Counted from the stretch's first letter, positions 1 to 6,426 are shown. The stretch: DNA of 8,148 nt from Candidatus Aminicenantota bacterium (GCA_003154255.1 PMCY01000304.1:6517-14664); one strand, 5' to 3'. Numbers and translations: made by a program. The notes: generated by a model from the letters alone, not told the origin.

Positions 1-192
1 GGCTACCCCGTCCAGGACGGAATCGCCCTCGCGATAGGCCGGGGCCCAGGTGATGTAATCCATGGCCGTCGTCGTGTAGACGGTGCAGGAATGCCCGCGG
101 GCGAGCAGACGCTCGGCGATCAGCCGGCAATGGACCTCGGAGCCGCCCATGACTTCGGCCCCGTAACGCTGGATGACGAAGGCGATTTTCAC
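1..192 (-). CDS. Glycosyltransferase, GT-B/GT4 type, N-terminal fragment (cut by window edge)
   Basis: Only the first 64 codons are in the window; the gene runs off the left edge. The start is GTG at 190-192, preceded by an AGGA ribosome binding site 5 nt upstream. The translation opens [11 protein letters not shown], then [19 protein letters not shown] and a [10 protein letters not shown] segment. This is the first beta strand, glycine loop and helix of the N-terminal Rossmann half of a GT-B glycosyltransferase. It closely parallels the start of the gene at 5230 (MKVAFVIHRYA, GGSEFHCRRIAE, TTTAEDYVTW), so the two are paralogues. It begins 7 nt after the stop of the gene at 200-1264 and is probably the fourth gene of the leftward operon. 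The expected role is sugar transfer from a nucleotide-sugar to a glycan or lipid-linked acceptor at the cytoplasmic face. The catalytic half is not visible, so substrate and integrity cannot be judged. Confidence 0.85.
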   Translation of the reverse strand, partial: MKIAFVIQRYGAEVMGGSEVHCRLIAERLLARGHSCTVYTTTAMDYITWAPAYREGDSVLDGVA

Positions 193-199
193 GGCGGTC

Positions 200-1264
200 C
201 TAGCCTAATCCCCGGACGGACTCGAGGAGGAAGCGTTCCCTGGGAAAAGCCTTGAAGGCGCGGAGCTCCCGCCGGCCGCTTTCGACAAGCGAGCGTCTCA
301 GCTCGCCCTGCCGGGCGACGCGCTCGGCCAGCTCGGCCGTCTCGTCCGGCCGGAATCGATTCATCAGGATGCCGGCTCCGCCCAGCGTAAAAGGGACGGC
401 GGTGGCGCCGAGGGCGATAACGGGAAGATCGAAGATCATGCTCTCGATGAGCGGCAGGCAGAACCCTTCGTGCTCGCTGAGCGAGAGAAAGACGTCCGCG
501 GCGCGATACAGCGCGTACATCTCCGCGTCGGGGACGTGGCCGAGAAAGAGGGCTTCGTCGGGCCGCAGGTGAAAATCATCGGCCTGGCGGGCGCAGCTCT
601 GATAGTACTTGGGAAAGGTATTGGTCTTCCCGACGACGATCAGCCGGACGAGCGGGGAGATGAATTTCTTGAAGTAAAACGTCGTTTTGATCAGATTCTC
701 GATCCGCTTATTAGGTGCCACGCGGCCGACGAAGAGGATATTGATCCGTTCATCCCGGAAGAGGTCAAAGGCGAAGCGGCTGTGGGGCTTTTCGTACTTG
801 GCGAAATCGATGAAAAGCGGCAGGACGCACGGATCCCGGAAGCCCATTTCGGCGAGCTCCAGGCGGTTGAACTCGGAGTCGGCCCAGGCCAGATCGACCG
901 CATCCCGGAGCGATTCGAGCTCCGTCCGCCCCAGAGAGGCGATGCGGGCGATCTCGGGATCGTGGCCGGCGAAGAATCGGGCCGGGGTGACGTTGTGATG
1001 GATGAGGCCTTTTTTCCCCGGAAGCTCACGCAGAGCCCGGGTCAGGGGCGAGGGCAGGGCGAAATGGAGGATGGTCAGATCGCCCGCCGAGGGACGGGGA
1101 AACTCCGAGAATAGGCGGCTTTCGCCTTCCAGTCCGCGGTCCCGCGAGAGGCAGTAGATTTCGGATTCAAAACCATCGGCCCGGAAGAAATCGCGCAGAA
1201 GGGCGGCTTCATCCCCGATCGCGTCGCCGCGATGGTAGGCCGGGACCCACTGATCGACTCTCAC
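200..1264 (-). CDS. Glycosyltransferase family 4-like protein (second of a tandem pair)
   Basis: A 354-residue GT-B glycosyltransferase. The C-terminal nucleotide-sugar-binding half starts near residue 174 with [13 protein letters not shown] (R181 and K186 match the usual phosphate-contacting Arg/Lys), and the GT4 EX7E motif is E266-E274 within [12 protein letters not shown]. The N-terminal half contains HHNVTP (89-94) and ADSEFNR (128-134), both shared with the next gene upstream. The start is GTG at 1262-1264. It overlaps by 4 bp the stop of the gene at 1261-2328 (GTGA), which indicates translational coupling, and aligns with the paralogue's start (MRVDQW against MNIHQF). An oddity: after EX7E, the paralogue has AVEET where this protein has AVPFT, so the Glu common at this place is Phe292. 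The family transfers sugars with retention of configuration. Donor and acceptor cannot be read from the sequence. Family assignment is firm, specific function unknown. Confidence 0.93.
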   Translation of the reverse strand: MRVDQWVPAYHRGDAIGDEAALLRDFFRADGFESEIYCLSRDRGLEGESRLFSEFPRPSAGDLTILHFALPSPLTRALRELPGKKGLIHHNVTPARFFAGHDPEIARIASLGRTELESLRDAVDLAWADSEFNRLELAEMGFRDPCVLPLFIDFAKYEKPHSRFAFDLFRDERINILFVGRVAPNKRIENLIKTTFYFKKFISPLVRLIVVGKTNTFPKYYQSCARQADDFHLRPDEALFLGHVPDAEMYALYRAADVFLSLSEHEGFCLPLIESMIFDLPVIALGATAVPFTLGGAGILMNRFRPDETAELAERVARQGELRRSLVESGRRELRAFKAFPRERFLLESVRGLG

Positions 1265-2328
1265 GCCTGCGCCACGCGGTCGATGTGTTCGAGGAGGATG
1301 CGGCCGACGTTCTCCCGCGAATATTTCGCCAGGGCCCGCGTCTGCCCGGCCGTGAGGCGGCCGCGGAAATCGGCGTCGCGGACGAGGCGATCGATCAGCG
1401 CGGCCGTCCCGGCAAAATCCTTCTCCCGGAGCAGGATGCCGCCGCCGTTCATGGTTTCCTCGACCGCCCCGGCGGCGTAAGCCACGACGGGGATCTTCTG
1501 GTAGAACGCTTCCAGGAGCGGTACGCCGAACCCCTCATGCTCGCTCATGCTCAGGAAGACGCTGGCCGAGCGGTAATAGGCTAAAAGCTCTGGAAACCCG
1601 GTATGCCCGGCAAAATGAACATCGGTCAGCCGGAGCCTTAGAATGAGCCCCTGCAGGGCGGCTATATAGCGGTCCTGGCCGCGGTAATCCCCGGCCAGGA
1701 TGAGCCGGGCGTCGGGATCGAACAGACGCTTGTAGAATGAGAAGGCGCGGAGGATGTCCTCGTGCTTTTTATTGGGGATGACCCGGCCGACGAAAAGAAG
1801 GGTTGTCTTACTGTTGGCCAGAAGCTCCGTGACGACCGGATCGGCCGGCCCGTCGAACTTGGAGAAATTCATGACGATGGGCAGAACTCCCGTCGCCGGG
1901 TAGCCGGCCTCGACCAGTTCGCGGCGGTTGAAATCGGAATCGCCTACGGCCAGGGCGACCTTGTCCACGAATAGATTGAGCTCCAACCGACCGCGATAGC
2001 ATTCCCGGGCCAGGATGCGATTGTTGTCCAGGAAGAAATCGTAGGGCGTGATGTTGTGGTAGACCATGATCTTCCGGTCGGGGACGCGGAAGGCCATCTT
2101 GGAGACGGGAGAGCCGATGGAAAAATGGAAGATGACGATGTTGCCGGGATCGCTGTATTGCGGATATTCGCGATAGTCCTTGATGTGTTTGGCCGAGTAC
2201 GGATCGTAGAAGTGGACAAAGATCTCGGAGGCGAATCCCTTCTCACGAAGAATCTCTCGGATCTCCAGGGCTTCGTCCGAGATGGCGTCGCCATAGCTCA
2301 GCGACGTCGCGAACTGGTGGATGTTCAT
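1261..2328 (-). CDS. Glycosyltransferase family 4-like protein (first of a tandem pair)
   Basis: A 355-residue GT-B glycosyltransferase with all family landmarks. An N-terminal Rossmann half includes YHNITPYDFF (90-99) and GDSDFNRREL (129-138). The C-terminal half begins TLLFVGRVIPNKK (176-188), and the EX7E motif is E265-E273 in SEHEGFGVPLLE, followed by the donor-site segment GAVEETMNGGGIL (287-299). Length is normal for GT4. ATG at 2326-2328 overlaps the TGA of the coiled-coil gene upstream (ATGA, 4 bp). The only good GGAG lies about 14 nt upstream, so translation probably depends on coupling. The protein is clearly homologous along its whole length to the next gene (200-1264), implying tandem duplication and divergence, perhaps to add successive residues of one glycan. 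It should act in the cytoplasm or at the inner face of the membrane. Sugar specificity is not predictable from what is visible. Confidence 0.94.
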   Translation of the reverse strand: MNIHQFATSLSYGDAISDEALEIREILREKGFASEIFVHFYDPYSAKHIKDYREYPQYSDPGNIVIFHFSIGSPVSKMAFRVPDRKIMVYHNITPYDFFLDNNRILARECYRGRLELNLFVDKVALAVGDSDFNRRELVEAGYPATGVLPIVMNFSKFDGPADPVVTELLANSKTTLLFVGRVIPNKKHEDILRAFSFYKRLFDPDARLILAGDYRGQDRYIAALQGLILRLRLTDVHFAGHTGFPELLAYYRSASVFLSMSEHEGFGVPLLEAFYQKIPVVAYAAGAVEETMNGGGILLREKDFAGTAALIDRLVRDADFRGRLTAGQTRALAKYSRENVGRILLEHIDRVAQA

Positions 2329-2837
2329 GGAAAGACTTGGCGCTCCACGGCCCGCTCCCGCCGGGTCAGGAAGTCCAGGTCTTTCTCCAGGAGCCGGACC
2401 TGGTTTTTGAGGGCATCATGCTCGATGCGCAGTTTGGTCAGCTCGATAACGAGGTTGTGGTTGAGAACGTGTAGGATGCGGAAATACTCGATGGACCGGG
2501 ACAACGTCGGGCCCATCTCGTCGACGCGGACGTTGGTCGTATGCAGGATCCGGGTGACTTCGGCCAGGTCCTCCTGGACGGGCAGGGAGAGAAGGCGGAG
2601 GGCGGGAAAGAACGGCGCCAGGAGCCGCCGCAGGCGCCCCTTCATCCTGGACTTGAATGCGGCCGGAGGAGGGGCGGCAGGCACGGTCAGGGGCGGGGGC
2701 GGCAACGGATCACCGGGAGAAGATCCGGCCGCCGCCACGAGGCGGATCCGCTCATTGATTTCGGCCGCGTCCAGATGATCGTAATCGATGCCCAAGCCCC
2801 CCAGCGGACCGTTGCGGGGTTCGTCGTTTGAATCCAT
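2325..2837 (-). CDS. Small proline-rich/coiled-coil protein heading a glycosyltransferase operon
   Basis: A 170-residue protein with no enzymatic motif. In order: an acidic N-terminus with AEINERIRLV (25-34); a Pro/Ala-rich linker (about 41-60, including PLPPPP); a basic amphipathic segment FKSRMKGRLRRLLAPFF (61-77) that could lie on a membrane; a hydrophobic helical part (78-100); and a charged C-terminal helix likely to form a coiled coil (about 110-165). There is no signal peptide. ATG at 2835-2837 has GGAG 7 nt upstream. The stop overlaps the next gene's ATG by 4 bp. The layout resembles the N-terminal module that precedes the catalytic domain in some sugar-cluster methyltransferases (recollection, not a search), here without the catalytic domain. 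The gene at 4739-5233 has the same general plan and the same position ahead of glycosyltransferases. A scaffold or membrane-recruitment role is inferred; a length-control role is also possible. Confidence 0.8.
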   Translation of the reverse strand: MDSNDEPRNGPLGGLGIDYDHLDAAEINERIRLVAAAGSSPGDPLPPPPLTVPAAPPPAAFKSRMKGRLRRLLAPFFPALRLLSLPVQEDLAEVTRILHTTNVRVDEMGPTLSRSIEYFRILHVLNHNLVIELTKLRIEHDALKNQVRLLEKDLDFLTRRERAVERQVFP

Positions 2838-2897
2838 CCGGGTTCTCCAGGCGTTCCGCCGGGCGCGGAAACGCGCGAAACGTCGATAAGCAAAATC

Positions 2898-2926
2898 ATT
2901 GTATGCGAAGAATCAGCCGAGTTCAA
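2898..2926 (-). promoter_or_regulatory. Sigma-70-type promoter of the leftward glycosyltransferase operon
   Basis: On the minus strand, TTGAAC (2921-2926) is separated by exactly 17 bp from TACAAT (2898-2903), close to the TTGACA/TATAAT consensus. Transcription would start near 2891, leaving a leader of about 54 nt before the ATG at 2837. The leader contains a GGAG ribosome binding site (2845-2848) and two small hairpins. The site lies in the 129-bp gap after the SPASM-like gene, so the glycosyltransferase operon can be transcribed separately from the radical SAM pair, although read-through is also possible because no strong terminator is visible between them. Confidence 0.65.
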
Positions 2927-2966
2927 CCGAGCCCGGGAGCGGGATGGAAGCAAGAGATCAGCCCGC

Positions 2967-3392
2967 TCAGGAGTATTTCCGGCGGTTCCGCCGGTCCCGG
3001 AGGGCGCGATGGATCCTGGCGGGAATGCGGAAAAGAAGCCGATTGATGGCCAGAACGACGGGACTTCGGCGGGGAGGAGCGACCGCGTCCTCCCCCTTCC
3101 CTTTGTTCTTCTCCCGCAGAAACCGCTGAACGATCGGACAACCCAGGCTCACCAGACAGTAGGAGCTGAGCTTGCCCCGGCTTAAGCAATCGCGGATTTC
3201 CTGGATTTGAGGGCCGTTCCAGGCCGCCTCCCAGTCCGTCATCGGGGCGATGATCGGATTGCCGTGGCAGCACGGCAGGATCCCCCGGCGAAGAATATAG
3301 AAGCTTTCCCAGGGCTCCCGGCAGAGGGGCAGACCCGAGAAGCCGAGATCGTCCGGATCTTCGATCGGGGCCGGCATAGGTGTTTCGTTCAT
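2967..3392 (-). CDS. Stand-alone SPASM-like Fe-S auxiliary domain protein, partner of the radical SAM gene
   Basis: A 141-residue protein from ATG at 3390-3392. This start is chosen because it lies one base after the stop of the radical SAM gene (TGAGATG) with GAGG 9 nt upstream; an in-frame ATG at 3413 inside the upstream gene would add seven residues. The core, residues 22-89, reads PLCREPWES, GILPCCHGN, an AWNGPQIQEIRDCL segment, then SSYC and GCPIV. This pattern (Cys24, Cys41/42, Cys69, Cys79, Cys85, with the WN-xx-IR-xxL element) is that of SPASM/twitch domains, which carry auxiliary Fe-S clusters and are normally fused to the C-terminus of radical SAM enzymes. Here it is a separate frame, shifted +1 from the upstream gene. 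The C-terminus (about 109-141) is a basic segment rich in Arg. Either a true two-subunit enzyme or a gene split by a frameshift would explain it. Confidence 0.8.
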   Translation of the reverse strand: MNETPMPAPIEDPDDLGFSGLPLCREPWESFYILRRGILPCCHGNPIIAPMTDWEAAWNGPQIQEIRDCLSRGKLSSYCLVSLGCPIVQRFLREKNKGKGEDAVAPPRRSPVVLAINRLLFRIPARIHRALRDRRNRRKYS

Positions 3393-3393
3393 C

Positions 3394-4626
3394 TCAGGAA
3401 GCCTCGGCGGCATGTTTGGGCTGCAGACCGAAATCGAACTGGTTATAGACGAAAACGCCGTATTTCTTGGCGTAAAGATCGCTCAGGCGGAAGATCTCCT
3501 GGACCTCTTCCCAGCTCAGCATTTCGTTCTTGTAGTTGAAATGATAGCCGCCGCGGTCTACTTCGATCTTGGGGTCGCCCAAGTTGAGCAGGGGGCGCAG
3601 GACGAGGCTGTCCGCTTCGATGTCCCGGCACAGCCGGAAATAGGCTTCCAGATCGCCGCGGTTGACCTTCATGGGGATGAAGACCATGTAGATCTTGAGC
3701 ACGTTTCCGGCCTTTTTCCGCTCTTCATTGAGAAGTTTCAGGTTGGGAACGATTTCGTCCCAATTGTCATTCCGGATTTTGGCGTAGGTTTCCTTCGTCG
3801 CCGCGTCGAGGGACACATAGAGGCGGACGGGTTTGCCGGCCAAGGCTTGGATCGTCCGCCGCGTGAAGGCCTGCCCGTTGGTCGATATTTCGGCCGTTTT
3901 GCCGTGCCGCTGGCAAAGGTCGAGGATCTCCTGAAACCGCGGACTGAGCAGGGGCTCGCCGATGGAGCAATTGACCAGCTGGCGGGCGGACTTGAAGAAG
4001 GGCCCGTAGCTTTCCAGGGTCTTGTCGTCGACCACGCATTCGGCGTTGTCGCCCTCCAGAATTTTCATGGCGTCCCAGGTGCAATAGACGCAGTGGGGCT
4101 TGATGTTGCAACGGCCCCAAATGTCGATGCCCACGTTCGTGGGATAGGAGGCCAGATGGGTCTTCCCTTGGCGCATCTCCCTATTGTTGAGAATGGCGTT
4201 GTGTAAAAAGAACTTGGCGTCCTTATGCTTGACCTCGTCGTCGTGGAAAGCGAGGGGACCCAGCCGGGCGCCGAGTTCGCGGCCGTCCCCCGGATGATAT
4301 TTGGCGGGGTAGACTTTATTCAGGGATAGGGCCAATTCCCCCGGGCTGTTCCCGTTCGTTCCCGGTGTTCCCAGGCGGACGCTGTAGCTGGCCCAGCCGA
4401 ACATAAGAGGGAACTCGTCCAAGATCCGTCCGTCGAGGACCAGGGAGATCCGCTGGCTGAAATTGGCGAAATCGGAGAAGATCCAAAGGGACACATACTC
4501 GTGAGCGCCAAGCTCCTCGGCCGGAAGAGCCAGAACCGCCCTCTTGGACATCCAGCGAAAAGGCAGGGTCCGGTCGTCCTCCGGAGAGAAAAAACCCTCG
4601 CGATATTCGACCGGCGCGGCTGTCAT
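3394..4626 (-). CDS. Radical SAM enzyme with CX5CX2C motif and N-terminal beta-sandwich-like domain
   Basis: A 410-residue protein. Residues about 1-130 form an extension with FRWMSKRAVLAL (23-34) and GDGRELGARLGPLAF (113-127), resembling the beta-sandwich 'RELG' modules found on other sugar-cluster enzymes (recollection). The radical SAM core begins at VGIDIWGRCN (165-174). The cluster cysteines are C173, C179 and C182, a CX5CX2C spacing rather than the usual CX3CX2C. Further core elements are SIGEPLL (221-227, in place of the GGE motif), EISTNGQ (246-252), YVSLDAATKETYAKIR (270-285) and the barrel strands to about residue 400. The expected chemistry is reductive cleavage of SAM to a 5'-deoxyadenosyl radical; the substrate is unknown, perhaps a sugar or glycan intermediate given the neighbours. 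The auxiliary SPASM-like domain is encoded by the next gene, one base downstream. The mRNA is probably leaderless, from the promoter at 4636-4664. Confidence 0.9.
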   Translation of the reverse strand: MTAAPVEYREGFFSPEDDRTLPFRWMSKRAVLALPAEELGAHEYVSLWIFSDFANFSQRISLVLDGRILDEFPLMFGWASYSVRLGTPGTNGNSPGELALSLNKVYPAKYHPGDGRELGARLGPLAFHDDEVKHKDAKFFLHNAILNNREMRQGKTHLASYPTNVGIDIWGRCNIKPHCVYCTWDAMKILEGDNAECVVDDKTLESYGPFFKSARQLVNCSIGEPLLSPRFQEILDLCQRHGKTAEISTNGQAFTRRTIQALAGKPVRLYVSLDAATKETYAKIRNDNWDEIVPNLKLLNEERKKAGNVLKIYMVFIPMKVNRGDLEAYFRLCRDIEADSLVLRPLLNLGDPKIEVDRGGYHFNYKNEMLSWEEVQEIFRLSDLYAKKYGVFVYNQFDFGLQPKHAAEAS

Positions 4627-4635
4627 TGTCCACAG

Positions 4636-4664
4636 ATTCTAAACTGAAATCCGCCCTCCGTCAA
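4636..4664 (-). promoter_or_regulatory. Promoter of the radical SAM/SPASM pair, predicted leaderless
   Basis: On the minus strand TTGACG (4659-4664) is followed after exactly 17 bp by TAGAAT (4636-4641); each box matches consensus at 5 of 6 positions. The -10 box ends 9 nt before the ATG at 4626, so a start about 7 nt downstream gives a leader of only about 3 nt. No clear Shine-Dalgarno sequence precedes this ATG, which fits leaderless translation. Confidence 0.65.
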
Positions 4665-4699
4665 CGACGCGGGCCGGCCGGGACAAAGCGTCCGATTTC

Positions 4700-4729
4700 T
4701 TGACACCGGGGCGGCCGGGGGGCTATATT
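4700..4729 (+). promoter_or_regulatory. Promoter of the rightward coiled-coil/glycosyltransferase pair, predicted leaderless
   Basis: A perfect TTGACA (4700-4705) and TATATT (4724-4729) are separated by 18 bp (17 bp if the -10 is read as CTATAT). The -10 ends 9 nt before the ATG at 4739, so the transcript would begin near 4736 and carry almost no leader. No Shine-Dalgarno sequence is present. The site mirrors the opposing promoter at 4636-4664, which has the same 9-nt gap to its ATG. It also argues against a longer protein starting at the TTG that is itself part of the -35 box. Confidence 0.7.
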
Positions 4730-4738
4730 CCTTGCGCC

Positions 4739-5233
4739 ATGGACGAGCCCGCCCTGCTGGATAAGTGGAAGACGGCGCCTCGCGTCGACGATATCATGCG
4801 CTATCTTCAAAAACGGATCGACGCCCGGCGCCGCACCGGAATCCTCTTCGACGATGAAATCCGGACGGAATTGGGGGTCTGGCTGACTGAAGTCCTGGCC
4901 GACCGCCCGGCCGACGAATCCACGCTGCAGCACTACCTCGATACGCTGGGGGAATGGCGGCTCCAGCTCCACCCCCACCTGGCCACGCACCGAGGTCTGC
5001 CCGGAAAGGTCTTCGTCTGGATCAAGAAGCGGATCCTCTACCCGCCCCTGCGCTGGATCGTCGAACAGGTCGAAGTCAACGCCTGGCGGCAAGATCGCCT
5101 CAACCTGTCCCTGCTGAGGGTTCTGGAGGAAACGGTCATCGAGAACGGACGGCTCAAGGCCCGGGTTGCGCGCCTGGAAAGGGCCGAGGCCGATCGCTCC
5201 GTTCCGGCACCGGACGAGACGCCCGCCCCATGA
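4739..5233 (+). CDS. Stand-alone head/coiled-coil protein of polysaccharide clusters
   Basis: A 164-residue protein starting at ATG 4739. The frame is open back to a TTG at 4700, but that TTG lies within the -35 box, so ATG is preferred. In order: VDDIMRYLQKRIDARRR (16-32), a basic helix; a helical middle (36-80); HRGLPGKVFVWIKKRILYPP (84-103), basic and aromatic, a possible membrane-surface helix; NAWRQDRLNLSLLRVLEETV (114-133); and a coiled coil (about 121-150) ending in a Pro-rich tail. The sequence resembles the N-terminal region that precedes the methyltransferase domain of some sugar-cluster proteins, with the characteristic order of repeated Arg, then 'HR...G', then a Lys-rich helix, then an Asn-containing coil (recollection, not a search). 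No catalytic domain follows. The stop overlaps the ATG of the glycosyltransferase at 5230 by 4 bp. Scaffold or anchoring function is inferred. It parallels the gene at 2325-2837 in plan and position. Confidence 0.82.
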   Translation: MDEPALLDKWKTAPRVDDIMRYLQKRIDARRRTGILFDDEIRTELGVWLTEVLADRPADESTLQHYLDTLGEWRLQLHPHLATHRGLPGKVFVWIKKRILYPPLRWIVEQVEVNAWRQDRLNLSLLRVLEETVIENGRLKARVARLERAEADRSVPAPDETPAP

Positions 5234-6408
5234 AAGTCGCCTTCGTCATCCATCGCTACGCCGAATCGATCGTCGGCGGGAGCGAATTCCACTGCCGGCG
5301 GATCGCCGAGGAAATGGCCTCGCGGCACGACGTCGAGGTCCTGACCACGACGGCCGAAGATTATGTCACCTGGAAGGACGGTTTTGCTCCCGGCCTCGAA
5401 ACCATCAACGGCGTCAAGGTCCGGCGGTTCCGGATCAAGGCCCGGAGAAACCTCGTTCGTTTCAAGGAGATTTCAGACCTTTGCTTTTACGAGAAGGCCC
5501 ATACCGCCGACGACGAGCGCGAGTGGGTCCGGGCCAACGGCCCGGAGACCCCGGAGCTCCTCCAGTTCATCAGGGACCACAAGGCCGATTACGACGTTTT
5601 CATCTTCTACAGCTTCCGCTATTACCCCTCCTATTTCGGCCTGCTCGAAGTCGCGGAGAAATCCATCCTCGTGCCTACGGCTGAGGAGGACGCGGCCGTC
5701 CATTTATCCATATTCGCCGATTATTTCAACCGTCCGGCCGGGGCCCTTTTCCTAACCCCGGAAGAGCAGGATCTCGTCGGCAAGGTCGCTCACGGTGTCC
5801 TGCCTCCCAGCGACATCATCGGCTTCGCCGTGGATATCCCGCCCGGACTCGATGCGGCAGGCTTCCGGATCCGGCACGGCTTGAGCCATCCTTTTCTGCT
5901 CTATGTGGGACGGATCGACCGGAACAAAGGCTGCGACGGCCTGTTCCGCTATTTCCTGGAGTACGATCGGCGCAAGACGCATGACATCGACCTCGTCCTG
6001 GCCGGGACCAAAGCCCTGGACATCCCCAACCACACCCGGGTCAAATATCTCGGCTTCTTGACGGACAAGGAAAAATTCGAAGCCCTTCAATCCAGCGAAT
6101 TGCTGGTCATGCCTTCGCCCTACGAAAGCTTGTCCATCGTCGTTCTGGAAGCCTGGGCCATGGGCAAGGCCACCCTGGTCAACGGGCTGTGCAAGGTCCT
6201 CCGCGGCCAGAGCCGGCGCAGCAACGGCGGGCTCTTTTTCTCCAATTTCTCGGAATTCTGCGCCGGCCTCGATTTCCTGCTGGAAAACCGGGAGATCCGC
6301 GAGGCGCTGGGACGCTCGGGCCGGGATTGGCTGGCGGCGAATTTTTCCTGGACCCGGCTTCTGGACAAGATCGACGATCTCGTCGGCCGGACCATCAAGC
6401 GGTCCTGA
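5230..6408 (+). CDS. Glycosyltransferase, GT-B/GT4 type
   Basis: A 392-residue GT-B glycosyltransferase. The start ATG at 5230 overlaps the preceding stop by 4 bp (ATGA) and gives the expected first beta strand MKVAFVIHRY followed by the glycine loop VGGSE (15-19); the frame is open further upstream, but that part is not homologous to anything expected. The C-terminal half begins FLLYVGRIDRNKG (222-234), with R228 and K233 as the likely diphosphate contacts, and the EX7E motif is E299-E307 in PSPYESLSIVVLEAWAMGK. Length is normal. It is a paralogue of the truncated gene at 1-192, sharing the KxAFVI, GGSExHCRxIAE and TTTAxDYxTW segments. With the head protein upstream it forms a two-gene rightward unit. 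No U-rich terminator is seen between it and the convergent gene only 18 bp away. The donor sugar is unknown. Confidence 0.94.
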   Translation: MKVAFVIHRYAESIVGGSEFHCRRIAEEMASRHDVEVLTTTAEDYVTWKDGFAPGLETINGVKVRRFRIKARRNLVRFKEISDLCFYEKAHTADDEREWVRANGPETPELLQFIRDHKADYDVFIFYSFRYYPSYFGLLEVAEKSILVPTAEEDAAVHLSIFADYFNRPAGALFLTPEEQDLVGKVAHGVLPPSDIIGFAVDIPPGLDAAGFRIRHGLSHPFLLYVGRIDRNKGCDGLFRYFLEYDRRKTHDIDLVLAGTKALDIPNHTRVKYLGFLTDKEKFEALQSSELLVMPSPYESLSIVVLEAWAMGKATLVNGLCKVLRGQSRRSNGGLFFSNFSEFCAGLDFLLENREIREALGRSGRDWLAANFSWTRLLDKIDDLVGRTIKRS

Positions 6409-6426
6409 CCGAACGTCCGCCCGGGA

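Noticed and set aside
2937..2968. A terminator formed by GAGCGGG/CCCGCTC around the stop of the SPASM-like gene
   Set aside because: A 7-bp stem with an 18-nt loop and no T-run is weak evidence; a compact CCGGCGG/CCGCCGG palindrome at 2979-2994 lies inside the coding sequence.
3400..3425. A programmed -1 frameshift joining radical SAM and SPASM frames at CCCAAAC
   Set aside because: The heptamer has the right pattern, but the zero frame reads CCC AAA C, not C CCA AAC, and the downstream frame is +1, not -1.
3412..4206. A long open frame (264 codons) on the plus strand opposite the radical SAM gene
   Set aside because: It is antisense to a gene with clear radical SAM motifs, has no promoter or ribosome binding site and shows no domain; it is a by-product of high GC codon use. 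The same holds for the plus-strand frames at 470-1114 and 2056-2778.
4700..4738. A longer form of the head protein starting at TTG 4700
   Set aside because: The TTG is part of the TTGACA -35 box, and the added residues are encoded by promoter DNA; ATG 4739 is the better start.
4954..5229. An N-terminal extension of the glycosyltransferase that starts at 5230
   Set aside because: The extension overlaps the head-protein gene in another frame and is low-complexity Pro/Arg/Gly; the GT-B fold begins exactly at MKVAFVI.
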